Shown here: positions 12,369 through 25,231 of the stretch, piece by piece
How the letters are laid out: each line of letters starts with the position of its first letter
Position numbering within the stretch: the first letter of the stretch is position 1
DNA from: Anisakis pegreffii
Taxonomy: Eukaryota > Nematoda > Chromadorea > Rhabditida > Anisakidae
DNA: 64,000 nt
Direction of reading: 5' to 3'
Assembly: GCA_035041965.1 (NCBI GenBank)
Contig: JAPYMA010000790.1
Span: 62,001 to 126,000 of the forward strand
Made by a program: the position numbers and the translations under genes
The notes under the pieces: generated by a model
The model's database searches: none
Seen by the model: only the letters and a program-made list of their open reading frames with translations
Told to the model about the DNA's origin: nothing

Positions 12369-13895
12369 TCATTGTTGTGATTATAAGATAAGATGAATAT
12401 TCATTTATCTGTATAATTCAAGTATGCATATGTGTGTGTGTTGATGGACGTAGCGTGAACGTTTTATTATTTGCTTTTGTTTCTTCATTTCACATTAGCG
12501 CTGCTCCTGGCCCGTCCCGTCGTGTCCTGTCCCACTCTTTCTCTCTTTTAAGCACCGATCGGACTTCGTTTGTCTCTTCATTACCATTTACATCGTTTAT
12601 GAACATTTTGCATTTATTTTACTTCATTTTGTGCCACTCTTGTATTCTCGTTGTCTTCTTATTACTATTATTATTTGCTGAGTTGTTTTATGAGTTTCCT
12701 TTTCTCTACTTATTTATTTATTTATGCATTTCATTCACGTGCGCTACCCTAGGTCAAGACGAATTTTGTATTATATGCGCATATTTATTCGTCTGTTTAC
12801 TTGCTTATATATATGTGTGCGGTGATTGAGCGTAGGATTTGATATGGACACAAAACCTTGACCATTAAGAACACTGAAGCCGAGCTAATTTATCCTCTGA
12901 AACGCGTTTAAATGATGTTTCTATACTGGGTTTTCAAGGAGGCTACACACTAGTATTGTTTTGCACTCGATCGAGTTATTTTGTTGCACATATTCATGTT
13001 TCTGTTGAAGTGAGTTAGGGTATGCATATTTGAAATAAATTTTCAAGTGTTCCACTGACTGTGAGAACGTTGTATGTTTATCGTGCGATGGGATAGTTGA
13101 TTGCTGAATAACGGTGATGTTTGGTGCTCAAATGTGATAGTTTACTATTGGCTAATATTGTAGGCGGTTATAGATTAATAATCACCGTTAAATTAGTCGT
13201 AGCCAGTCCATCCCCGTATCTATCGCACTGCGGAATATCACTGTTCCAATTGAACGCTATCTTTACTGGTACCATAACTGGAGGTGTTTATGAAAATGTT
13301 ATGATTACTAATTACAACAACGATGAGTCTTCTTCCTTGTAACGACTATACTTACATTGTTATTATTACTATATTTGAATCAATTGATGATTTTCTGATA
13401 ATATGCTATCATCTATTCTCTTGCTAGAAACTATTTCAAAAAACTAATCATTTTTGAACGCCACAAAACATCATCAAAATTTTCACCAGCTCATAGTTTA
13501 GTGAAATCAGTAAATATTTTTGAATGTTTTTTTAAATTATTGGAATTCGTCAGTTCTAATTAATGTTCTTTTGTGCATGCTATTTCTTAAACGTTACTTT
13601 TCACCGACGTGAAACGTGTGTTGTCATGAATAAATTCAGTGCTGGTGTGCTGATGTGACAGTCTAATTGAATGTGTGTTCAGAGGTTGTCGATGATAACG
13701 TGAAATGATATCAGTGTATTATACTGTAAGGGAATATTGAACGTTATTATTCTGTATATAAGTGATAATCATTCGTGTTGGATATAAAGCATAGTTGCGT
13801 TCGAATGAACGGATTGCTGGATGAATGCAACGAATCAATAATTCACTATTATCAGTCTGTTGATCAGTTGATGGTGAACTTATTCAGTGCAAAAA
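12369..13895. other. Spacer between divergent genes
   Basis: This 1.5-kb spacer separates the minus-strand glycoprotein gene from the plus-strand furin gene, so promoters of both should lie here. The 131-codon frame at 12434-12829 is T/C-rich and Phe/Leu/Ser-rich, which I read as spacer. A TTCAG acceptor at 13883-13887, 8 nt before the furin start codon, could accept a spliced leader. Confidence 0.45.
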
Positions 13896-16800
13896 ATGGC
13901 AATAAAGAAGATTACAAAACGGTTGTGTGCATTAGGAATTGAAGGTGATCATCGAAATGAGCAACAGGAAATGATAATTTGTAAAAATGGTAATAGTTTT
14001 TTGAATGACAAAGCCAGCCATAATATTACTGCTGATGATGAGAGAACTGATGACGAATCATTGACGAATGACGTGTCAATGTCCATTGCTGAAAGCATAT
14101 TCGATATCTGCTCATGCTCGAAAATGCCTAAAACGTTTTCAAACGAGTACGTTGCATTGATTTGTTTTCGTTCCAATAATTACTAGTAATTAACAATAAT
14201 TATATTTTTAATTGGTATTTCGCACTTTACAAAATCTAATGTGAATGTTCCGTTTGCAGAAAATGTTCCCAGTCGTCGTCACATTCATCAACACCGAATT
14301 GTTATCGGTCGAAACATGTAGTTTCTTTTCGATGTTGTTGTAAGGGTAACGAGAATGAATCATGTGACCATCAGTCGATTGCTTCACGTCGTTGTTTATG
14401 TGAAAAATCAGTGAGGAATATGCACGATAACTCATCCACTTATCATCATCACCTTCCCTCATGCATCCATTTGCCAATATCTTCTTGTTATTATTCCACT
14501 GCTGATAATAACCCAATATCTGAAATTAACACAGCCCAATATTATCGATTAGAACGTATCAAGCATTTGTCGAATGCTCATCGAATTAATGGTAAAAGCC
14601 ATGCGAATGCTTATTTCATAACTAGCAGTGATGAGGAACGATCATCATCTGTATGCTATCGTGCTTCACAATCCTCATTTTCGGTAATCATTTCGGCATT
14701 AATGTTATCGTTTGCTGTTGTTGTATCAAGTACGTCTGTCAATAACCGACAACAACAAATGTCATTTATTGAATATGCTGAAAACGAACACGAATATCAA
14801 TCAGCCAACTTCTTGCATTCTGAATCGACCAATGCTCATATGAATAATGATGGTTCGATTGCTGGACAACAGCTGGATAGTAATGAACATAATAAAAGAG
14901 AATTGATTAGTCATAATGGAATTAGTTCCTCGTCTACGTCATCAAGTCGCTCCTTCAAGAAAACTTTTACGAATCAATATGCAATTCGGATCGAAGGTGG
15001 TGATCCGAATGAGGCCGATCGATTAGCTATTAAATACGGCTACATTAATCTCGGCGTTGTAAGTTCTTTGTTCGTATCCCATCATTTTTCACATATCTTT
15101 CGAAAATATATATTACTTTTTAGATTGCTTATATTATTGACTTCGTTATAAATAAGGTGTGTCATTAAATACCCTTGATATCCTTATAAATTGCTTTCAA
15201 TTCTTTTCTTCAATCACCTTTTTCTATCCATAAATTTCTTTGTGAGGATTGCAGCTCCCATGAACTCACAGTACATATATATGACTGAAATGAGCTCATT
15301 TTGCGCGCAGTAAAGTCGTTCATTAGTTCAACTGTATAATGTGTGATCTCATGTGTTGATGTCATTAATAATCAACCGAATAGCTTTGTGGGTGCCGTAC
15401 AAAACTTCTTTGAAGAGTCTTCCAGCTGATGCTTGAATGCGTGTAGCTTAAACTGCACTAAAGATTTTGCCATACAACTACTGTATGTTTCTATGAGAAA
15501 TATTCCATGTAATTGCGAGTATTATCCGCATGAAGTTACTTCGAAACAGCCAAAAGCATGAATTCAGATGCAATTTAATTGTGATTCTGATTCTGAACAT
15601 ACGCTAAATTCAGCCATTTTCAAGGTGGTTGTGAAATTCCGTATAAAAAGTGATTGTTTTTTGTTTAGTTTGAATTTGAGTGCGAAGGCTTTCGCACAAA
15701 AACCAAACATACGTTTAATGCTATTTTCACTGTACATCTATCTATCTATCTATCTCTTCGAATAGAGTTGATATTTACAGAACGTTTCGTTCAGAATATT
15801 CTTAGACATGTGACTTTCTGTCCAATTAGCTAACTACTAAAAATTGTGTAGATGATGTAATCATTAGATGAGAAGAAATCACTGGTGGCGTTCGATGAAC
15901 CTCATCACTTATCATCTAGGTGCAATAATCGATTCTGGATTCTAATCCTTCTTTAGTTTATTCTCTTTGTTTATATGCTTTATCTTGTATCAATTTCTCG
16001 TTCTCATTTGTTGTCAATGAGTGCTATATGCTAGTTAATTCATTTGGGATGGATGGTTCAAGCGACCCATCACATCTGATTAATCTTATCTAGTCAAATC
16101 GTACGAATTGCATATAGATCCATTTACTGAAGCACTCACAAAGGTCATCTTTAACTTAGTTCATTGTAAACATGAGAATTAGTGATTTTGGAAAAGCGAT
16201 AAGAGTAGTCTTGCAAATGTGATTAATTGTAAAATAGAAGAGTGTTAATGAACATCAACAGACAAATTGATACCACTTCTAACTAAGATATTCGTTGTCA
16301 CAATGATAAATTAGTTCATGTCGATTGAATTTAGCTTATTTTGTGCTTATGAGTAGAAACCTTTAGACGTATAATCTCTATTTAGACGTATATGCGTCAC
16401 ATATTTTGTAATCATTGCATTTTACTCTTAATATCGTAATAAGAAGTATTTTATTTGTCGTACAATTCTGAGAACCTACCCTTTGATTGTAATCTCTCAT
16501 CAATGTGGCACACACTTTTTAAATATGAATATCTGCAAGCCAGTCTTTATCTTACCCAGAACATATGAGGTTCATGCGAGAATTCTTAGCCACTTGGCGT
16601 GAGACTCATTCTCTGATAAGGTTAGGGAACGTTTCATTCAGAAGGATTGAAAGCCTTAGATCGTGAGGAAAACATTACCGATGGCACGGACTTATTTTGT
16701 TTTGGAATATTCATTAGAGTTGTCAGTTATAGGGCGATATATCAGTGAATGTTCTTTAGAATTTTTTCCGTTTATTAAATGAAAAGCAAAGAAAGCTTCA

Positions 16801-19800
16801 GCTTCGATAGTGAAGAGTGATGTTGACTAAAAGACGGATGTAATCGGTAATACTGAATGTATTTTACGAGTTGTATAGTAGATTTTCATTCAGTCTGTGA
16901 ATTCCTCTCTGAATTAAAAAAGTGTTCTTCAGATATTACCTGGAGAGGAGTATTTCCTTTTCGAGGACCTTCATGTACGTAAACGTTCATCGCGTCGAAC
17001 AAGAAGTGCTCAAACGGCTTATATTACCAGGGAACCACACGTTAGTTTATTTTCAATTCTTTTCTCTTCTCTCTTACTATTCATTCACAACATCGTTGCA
17101 TGGTTTAGTGCAGTTGATTTCCCGTTATTTCCAGTGTTTACCTTTAACCATATCTCAGTCTCATTATATCCGGCTTAATGATCTCTTCTAGGATGTCAGC
17201 TCACTGTTAGGTTCGATTGAGAAGCTACCCTAAATTTTGTGCTTAATTTGAAATCTGTCATATGGGTATTGTCGAGCCAAAGATCGGCTTTGCTGGTCAT
17301 TAAACATACCACTGTAGATACTTCTTTGTAGTAAATTTGTATTGCATTATTGTCGACATGTATCTTCTTAATTTCTTGAAGCATTTCTTGTGATGATAAA
17401 TTGCAGCTCTCAGAAGGATCCGAAATCATATCGCTTATATTATAAATTGAAATTTTATTGAAAATTATTGAAGCCATGCTACCTCCATTTATGATACTTT
17501 TTAGTACCCCAGATTTTTGTTTGACCGAAATCGCTCTCATCCACATCTGAGCTCTAGATCACTCCCTTCTTACTCTCCTCCAAGTTTATCTACGTTTGTG
17601 GGAGAGTTCGGGCTAGTTTGGAGGACGGTTGAAAGTGGACGCTTCAACCATCGCACACATCATTTCATCATTATGCAATAAATTTTCACTTGCTACCGAA
17701 ATTTATTAAGTGATCGCATTTTATGAATTAATTTGATACATCAAATAAATCTTAAGTGAAGTATGAAAATCTTACATTTGCACTGTATTGATTGTTGTTC
17801 ACTTTATTTGATAACGAATCATTTTTTCGAGCGTTGCAAAATATTCAATTAATAGTCGTTCAGCGATCTTTTTGCGAAGTGCTCTTTAAAATAATCGCTA
17901 GATTGATTCTTCTAACAATTTATTTGATTGGTTATAATTCAGTTTCTTTCGCATCAGTCGAAACAGATAATGAAGGCATCATTATTCTCATAATGAAGCA
18001 CTAAAACAAGCACTCAGTGGTGAGCATTAATGTGCTATTCACTATTCCGCTACTAACGCGGCTGCTTTTTTCGATAGCGCGATAGCTCGTTAATTTTTCC
18101 ATACGTCAGAAATTTGTTGTCATAACTTCCGCTACAACAATTTTTAACGTCATAAAGTAGTGATAAATCGCGCTATTTTCTTTTATTAGCGTTTGATCGA
18201 GCTATCTTTAAAAGACGTTCGCTAACTTGCTACTTTTCGTTTGCAAAGGAATGCCTCTTTCTGCCACCATCAAGATATTCAGCCTTTGTGCGATGTCCAT
18301 ATTTTTATGAATCAGTTGATGTTGATGGGTCAGACTGACCCCTATGCCTTAACATAAGTTTTAATTTACATTCATTAGCCAAATCTCAACTCTGTAAGCC
18401 ACCAAGAAATAGTTCTAAATTACTGAAGCCAAAGATCGATTCAGTTCACCAAAATATGGTTCAAGCATTTGTCAATGTTTCGAGACAACATTTTGTAAGA
18501 TCTTATGGAACACGGCTAACTAATTTCGAATCTGTTCTCTGATTTTGCAAAACCACTTTCGATCCTGAGTTCTGATGGAGGGAAGAACCTCAAAAGAGTG
18601 AGTGAAAATGCCTTTGCATATACTTTTCCTCCTGTAGTTTTGAAATATATGTATTTTTGGAGGAAAACCAGTTTCGATATAAATACAATAAACTTGGAAT
18701 CTAATCAGAAATATGTAATCCAGTCACGCAAAACTTTATATTCTTAACTTCACTTTCCTCTCCATAATTACAATCGCACGAAAGCAAGCATAAAATAAGA
18801 GCGAGTTAATGTAACCGGGTTCATCTTTACCATATTGGAGGCAGAGAAAAGATAACTCTTCATTTGGTCATTGTTATTCGAAATTTTTGGTAAGCGGATT
18901 CCATTTGTATAAAATTTGACATTATCAATGAACCACCAAAAGTTTCGCCAAATTTTAGACAGTTTTTCTCAGAGAAATCAACAGCGCGATTGCAAATTTC
19001 GAGGGAGGAATTGAAAATAGCGATTGACGGACTAATTTTACTGAGGAGTGATTTAACGAAAACTGTCGCTACTTTTTAAATTAGTGGCACTATTAGCGAA
19101 AGGTTTTCGCTGCTATTATGTCAGCGACGCTATGAGCAAACCAGAAATATTATTTATCGAATTAGCGATTATCGGAATTACTCTTTTTCAGTAGCAAGCA
19201 GTCACATTCTAAAACATTCATTCTTCAGTCAGCTGTTCCATTGATTTGTTGAATTTTTTTTTTGAATTCATTAATTATATCTTTCGAATGCACCGCACAA
19301 TTTTGTGTGTACACTAATAGTAAACAGCCATTAACTATATTCCAAATATTTTCATTTCTGTTGATTTGCTACATTCGTTCGAAGCGAATTGTAGTACTCT
19401 GTGCTACCTGAGATGCATTTCGGAACTGCGATACTTTGAGCCATTTTAAATTGCAATGCTCAATTAATTAATGAATATTCAGCAATATATGGTTAATGTT
19501 TTTTTCTGTTGAGCAGATAGTGTTGTTTATACGATTATTACTATCTATTTGCTGAAACCATCGAATTATTTTCGTTAAGGATTATCGTGTTTACTTTCAA
19601 CAAATATTCGTACCAGTCTAATTAAGCGTTTGCATGATTTTTTGTTTCAGCTGTCAGTCAGCTTTTGTATGCAGTTGCTCTCAAAAACCTACTATTTGCG
19701 AAATGCATATTGATCGCTTCGCGCAGTTTTCGGAAGCCGTGAAATACCGTATCCTTATTTGTTTTGAAAACTTACACAGGAAGATATTATGTGAATATTG

Positions 19801-22800
19801 TTACGCTGAATTGCTCACAGTGAATAAGTGAAGAAATTCTATCAAAATCGTGAATCTATTATATCTTAGATAATAGACAAGTGCACTAACCAAAACAAGC
19901 AGTTGTTTTCATAAAACAACAATGAATGAATTGTTTCATAGTGAATTAATTGTTCACTAATAAAAATTCGCTTCAGCGAATCAACGACGTTTGACTTCAG
20001 GCGTTTGATAATAAATAGTGCCGAATGTTGATTTAATACATTTCATCAGTCTTCATAAATACCGTACTATGCCCAATTTTAATACAGGTTCGTTCAGGTA
20101 CAATCTATTGAGCAGCAAGTCGCAAAGAAACGTGTTAAACGGGGTTTCAAACCACTTTCGTCACCTGTCGAGCGACGTTTCCCAGTTGTTCATCAACATC
20201 GTCTGAAGGTGTTTGTTGACTTCGCAAATCGATTGTTCCATTAAGCATTCATATTCATCCACTCACGCTTCCTACTGTTAATTATTTCCCTTTCAGTACT
20301 AATATGGATAGCAACATTGATGTCAACACTAAGAAATATACTAATGATTTCAAAGAATTATTGTTAGCCTTAAAAAATGGCAATACTAATCCAGGGAAAT
20401 CAATTGGGGAACGATTTGGATATGAACGTAGTGGCAAAAGACGATACTTTCTCTGAACTACCAACAAATGGTCAGCACGATGGTGCTGGTGGAATATACA
20501 ATCTCAATGATCCACTGTGGAGTGATATGTGGTATTTGGTAGGTTTATTAGTTTTTCATTTACCAGAAATAACGTCAGCTTCAGTTTTTCTTTATGAGAT
20601 AAACATCTTTATTGCATGCGATTGGTTAATAACTTCGTTAAAAATTGTCTCTTATTGTAGTGATAACCTTAATTATTTCAGACATCTATGGCTCATATAT
20701 AGTGAAATATTCGTGTATGATTTCTATCATAATTACAAACCATAGAAACAATTTTCATTCAGATGCACTGTGCACAAAGCACCGTATATCCTCAAAACAC
20801 ACATCAAGTTCTCGCACTCTTCTATGTTCGATCTTTTGAAAGTCAAGGAAAACAAACTAGTTATTCGTTATAGAATCGTGCCACTTTCGATCGCGGTATG
20901 GATCACAATGTGAAAGAGGCATGGGATCTTGGGTATACGGGTCGAGGAATTGTTGTGACAATTTTAGATGATGGCTTGGAGAGGACACACCCTGATATTG
21001 CCCCCAATTATGTGAGTTGTTTGGCCTCTTTTGAGTTCGAATTTATAAACTTGATCGGTTCAGAAGTGCTCCCTAACTTGAACAATTACATACCTATTAA
21101 CGTGTTTTGATCGTCGCTGATAAATGAGAGATGAAATGCGTGATCGTTGATTCGCTCTATTCAATCGAAATCGGCATAAAGGCTTAACGAAGAGAAAATG
21201 TATGTGTCGGCAACACAGTTTGTCGTCTATTAGGAAATTCTGTGTCGAAAATCTTCAGTTTAGAAACTAATAGTAAATAATTTAGAAGCTTTTTCTTTTC
21301 TTTTTTTTACCCCTTTAAAAATCAAATTCATCTGGCGGGCCAAAAATTATTGTCGGTGGGCAGGGAGTTGCCGATGCCTGCTCTGAATCATAGACATTTC
21401 GCTGCAAAATTCGATAATTTTTCGTATCACATATTTGTTTTTTGATAGGATGCAAAAGCAAGTTATGATGTAAACGATCGAGATGACGATCCCACACCAC
21501 GTTATGAATATACCGATGAGAATAGACATGGCACGCGATGCGCTGGTGAAGTGGCAGCTATATCCAACAATTCATTGTGTATTGTTGGAATTGCATACAA
21601 CGCTCGAATTGGAGGCAATTGTTTATTCATTCATTCAATCCAAACTTAAGTCGGCAGTCGAATCGAATCCGGGGCATCTCCGAGGGTAGAGGGTAGAGTC
21701 GAGGCCCTTCGAGATATTGCCAATGCTGGGGGACGTTTTAGTCGGGGTCCTCGAAGGTAGGGGGTAGGATCAAAAGCCTCCGAAATCTCGAGAGTGGTCG
21801 AAGGTACTCGGCCCATCGATCAGTCTCTTAGTCGTTCTTTCGTTGAATTTACGTATTGTATTCAATTGTAATGGATGTTGAAAACAGTTTCTTGGGAAAG
21901 TATCAGTGGCATCTAATATGTATAAATGGCTTAAGGTATTCGTATGCTAGATGGTGATGTGACTGATGCTGTAGAGGCGACAAGTTTGGGGCATAATCTA
22001 GATCATATCGACATTTATTCGGCTAGTTGGGGACCGGATGACGACGGTAGAACGGTGGATGGTCCTGCAAAATTAACACGAAAGGCGTTTGAAAAGGGTA
22101 TCAAAGAGGTATGTGAAAGTGAATGAACAATTTGATTCAATCTGCTGTGAATTGATCTGATGATATACGAAGAGGCGGATTAAAGATGAATTTTAAAAAA
22201 ATTGAATTCAAGGGTCGCAGAGGTCGTGGCTCAATATTCGTTTGGGCAAGCGGCAATGGAGGTAAAGATGCAGATTCGTGCAATTGTGACGGTTACACGA
22301 ATAGTATTTATACATTGTCGATATCGTCAGCCACAGAACATGGCAACATCCCGTGGTATTCAGAAGCATGTAGCTCAACGTTAGCTACAGCCTACAGCAG
22401 CGGTGCAACTGGTGAAAAAATGATTGTTAGTTTTAAGACTTATCCGTTGCGTTTTGTTATGAATTTTAAAATGCATTTTTGCACTGAATCAAGAAAATAT
22501 TTTTTTCATCAAAAGCGTTTCATCATATCCATGTCTGGAAAATGAAATCGGTGACTCTAAATCGATGAAGCGAACAAAGATCTCGTATTGATTTGAAGAA
22601 GAATTTATTGATCGAATACTTCTATAGGTAACAACCGATTTGCATCATTCATGTACGAATGCGCATACCGGTACTTCTGCCAGCGCGCCGTTGGCTGCAG
22701 GAATTGTGGCACTAACTCTAGAAGCAAATCCAACACTCACATGGCGTGATCTTCAGGTTGGTTTTTTAAAATTTGATAGTGGAGATTGAATTAAAGTTGC

Positions 22801-24913
22801 GAATCTAGCTTTGATTTGATGTTACATGATAACAGTGAAGAGAAAATAGGAGTTGATTCATTTGCAGCACATCGTTGTAAGAACAGCACGTCCGTTGAAT
22901 CTGCGAGCTGGTGATTGGATCACAAACGGTGTCGGTAGAAATGTATCGCATTCATTCGGATTTGGTTTAATGGATGCTGGTGCTATGGTTAAGTTGGCCA
23001 GTAATTGGAGCAGTGTTCCTGAACAGCATAAATGCATCATTGCTTATCCAGCCAGATACAAGTAATTTATCTTTGTTAGCATAACTATTTTGTTGCTATG
23101 TACGCAATTGTTTATCATTAAGAACTTTTGTTTGTTCTACTCTTAATGTTGCACTTTTTTCCTTGAACATTGAGCGGTATACCGTAAAAACTAGCTTGGA
23201 TTCGTTACAGCAAACGTTCGTAACGGTGAAAATGCTAATAATTCTGTTTGATTATTTTAAACTCATCGCTCTTTTGTTGCTCTCATTTCACCTAGTTGGA
23301 CTCCAACTGGATGATATTTTGTGTCAGCTGAGTATTGGTCAGATAACAGAATCAAGTCGTAACAATGCAACTTTTCAATATGTACAATCAAATATGCTAC
23401 ATAAGATTGAAATTTTCTTAAAAACGTTTTCAGAACTATTCCGCATGGCAATCGTTTACAATTGCAACTTTACACGGACGGTTGTGCAGGCGAAACACTC
23501 AGTCGTGTGATTTATTTAGAGCATGTTCAGTCGATTATAACACTTACTGCACCAAAAAGGGGCGATATTCAAATTTATTTAACTTCACCTTCTGGTCAGT
23601 TTACACAGATTCTGAAAAACAAATTGCATTCATTTTTCAAATTTCCAGTTTTTTTTTGTGGCTAAAATCATTTGTACATGTACAACACTCATTTAGTGTT
23701 CACGATACTGCCTCATTCGCATTCTCTTTCTAATTCGGTGATTGAACTTATCGCAGATAGTTCTCAAATAATTTGTCTATCGCAACAAAAACAGTCTGGA
23801 AACAGATAGTAGTCGTTCTTATGCGAATTATTACATTTGATTCATTCGTTTGTGTACAAGGAATTTGTGTGTGTGTGTGTGTGCGTATGTCTCTAGTGCG
23901 ATGGCTCGTAGATTACCAAGCGTGATCGGTATGGCTGACACTATAATCACTCATTTTAGAAGTGGGCCTCATGCGGAGATATGATAACTGTTTTGTTCGT
24001 GATCATTTTCTTCTTGTGGCATTTTTTGATTTACTCGCAATTGTTTTTGTGTAATTCACTTCTTTTTTTTGCATTCAGGAACTCGCTCGACTCTCTTGGC
24101 AAAAAGAGCTCGTGACACATCGCGAACTGGCTTTAGGGAGTGGGCATTTATGACAACGCATAATTGGGGTGAGATGGCACCCGGCTTATGGACACTTGAA
24201 ATTGATAACGATGGATGGGACGGTTTGTTGTTAGATGTTAATGCTTATTCGACAAACTAATTGCAGTACACTTTCTAATTAGTCCTAAATGAAAGTCATC
24301 CGTATTGTCGAAAGGGTTGGTAAATACAAGCCATGTCTAATCCAATACATCCATTTTCAAAATACTGATTGTTTTGATGTAGGATTACTTTCCAAGCAGT
24401 TGGCAAATTCACTCTGCAGTCATCTTTAGAATTAGTATCAGCAACCGATCGCGATACATTCGTCATGATCAGTAAATTACAGACTGATATTATTTCAGAT
24501 GCCGAATTGATTCGATGGGATCTTGTAATGTATGGTACAGCCGCTGAAGTAGGTCCATCGGGTGGTATGCATTCATCTATATTAATGGCACGCTCCATAT
24601 CTGATGGGTATCACTCAGATATTCTTTTAATGGACTCTTCAAATGGAAGATCGCTTTATTTGAATGCATTCAACTTTTTAAATCTTTTCATATTCATTGT
24701 TTATAATAACATTATTTGGTGCAATCTTCACAGTTCTTGCATCTGATTGTTTATTTCATGCCGTTTATAGTTCATTTTCCGGGTTACATCTTCAGCTTTT
24801 TAGTCTCACGTTATAGTGGAACGATTCATATTGTATTGATTATTCGGCAATTGTTTCTTATGATTGTTATTGTTTTAGCTGTTGATCAATTGATATCATA
24901 TTTTGTTGAGTAA
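13896..24913 (+). CDS. kpc-1: Furin-type proprotein convertase (kpc-1-like)
   Basis: A calcium-dependent subtilase that cleaves precursors after R-x-K/R-R in the Golgi. Model: join(13896..14146,14260..15058,16933..17040,20098..20208,20395..20538,20874..21011,21449..21614,21936..22108,22213..22425,22628..22756,22868..23061,23434..23594,24079..24222,24499..24607,24796..24913), about 985 aa, phases consistent throughout. A ~220-residue cytoplasmic extension precedes a hydrophobic signal anchor (about 224-242). The prodomain follows, with internal site RKRSSRRTR (~366) and final site KKRVKR (~401). Catalytic Asp503 (TILDDG), His544 (RHGTRC), oxyanion Asn645 (ASGNGG) and Ser718 (HTGTSASAP) are present, then a P domain with RGD. 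The [19 protein letters not shown] stretch resembles furin more than BLI-4. No Cys-rich repeats are seen. The last two exons are tentative: reading through 24607 gives a different tail ending at 24746. The fifth exon's start is also uncertain. Confidence 0.92.
17196..17546 (-). CDS. Unidentified protein-like ORF nested in a furin intron
   Basis: A 116-codon minus-strand frame inside furin intron 3, starting [15 protein letters not shown] and ending ASQSNLTVS. Its composition (balanced Asp, Glu, Lys, Met, Ser) is more protein-like than neighbouring spacer frames, and an internal stretch [18 protein letters not shown] could be helical. I recognise no domain. It could be an exon of a nested gene, part of a decayed transposon, or chance. 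No splice partners or poly(A) signal were tied to it. Confidence 0.25.
   Translation of the reverse strand: MWMRAISVKQKSGVLKSIINGGSMASIIFNKISIYNISDMISDPSESCNLSSQEMLQEIKKIHVDNNAIQIYYKEVSTVVCLMTSKADLWLDNTHMTDFKLSTKFRVASQSNLTVS
18040..19200. mobile_element. Possible non-autonomous transposon with subterminal motif clusters
   Basis: Two ~200-bp blocks, at 18045-18235 and 18985-19185, are dense in the short word TAGCG and its complement CGCTA (for example GATAGCGCGATAGCTCG, AATAGCGATTG, TTAGCGATTATCGG). The 750 bp between them has almost none. Paired subterminal clusters of a short word in both orientations are typical of hAT-like elements. I could not define clean terminal repeats or a target duplication. 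The element, if real, sits in furin intron 3. Confidence 0.4.
21162..21380 (-). mobile_element. Decayed inverted copy of the hAT-type MITE
   Basis: Read on the minus strand this matches the element at 7521-7753 along its length. It starts CAGGCATCGGCAACTCCC and shares internal words such as GTCGTCTATTAGGAAATTC and TGTGTCGAAAATCTT (both as seen on the + strand here). The ends are degraded and the target duplication is no longer clear (CTCT...). It lies wholly in the furin intron between the exons ending 21011 and starting 21449. Confidence 0.8.
21655..21830 (+). repeat. Diverged GC-rich tandem repeat in a furin intron
   Basis: Two related units of about 90 bp, one with CTCCGAGGGTAGAGGGTAG and the next with CCTCGAAGGTAGGGGGTAGG, each followed by related GAGG/CCTCCGA-type words. 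It is clearly more GC-rich than its surroundings and lies downstream of the GC donor of this intron. Confidence 0.5.
23866..23883 (+). repeat. (GT)n microsatellite
   Basis: Short GT run in the furin intron between the exons ending 23594 and starting 24079. Confidence 0.85.
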
Positions 24914-25225
24914 TCTAGAGTTCAATTTTTCATTTCTGCTGTTATTACTGTTGTACTTTAATGATGGTGATAGTCACATTTGTCGCATGGTATATCCTCT
25001 GATTTGTTGTCGGATTACAGAACTTGTTCGTTAGCTTGCTATCTCTTGTATCTAGCAAAATGTTGGCGTCATTTGAACGGGGATCTGCAACCACCATATA
25101 TGTGAGTAGATGTGACGAGACGAAAATTTTAGTGTTTCGCTTTTTGAATGTTCTTACGCCTATCCTAATCATCTCGCAACAATCAGGTCGGTATTCATTC
25201 TCAACATGCAGTCGCAATGTGCTCT

Positions 25226-25231
25226 ATTAAA
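25226..25231 (+). promoter_or_regulatory. Candidate polyadenylation signal ATTAAA
   Basis: The first ATTAAA/AATAAA-like hexamer that I see downstream of the proposed furin stop at 24913. It is a weak variant about 310 nt after the stop, so it is only a candidate. Confidence 0.3.

Noticed and set aside
24400..24498. Longer version of a late furin exon beginning VGKFTLQSS
   Set aside because: An acceptor at 24499 (TTTCAG) is stronger and joins [17 protein letters not shown] directly, which lines up with the P domain of furins; the longer form adds about 33 residues absent from the family.
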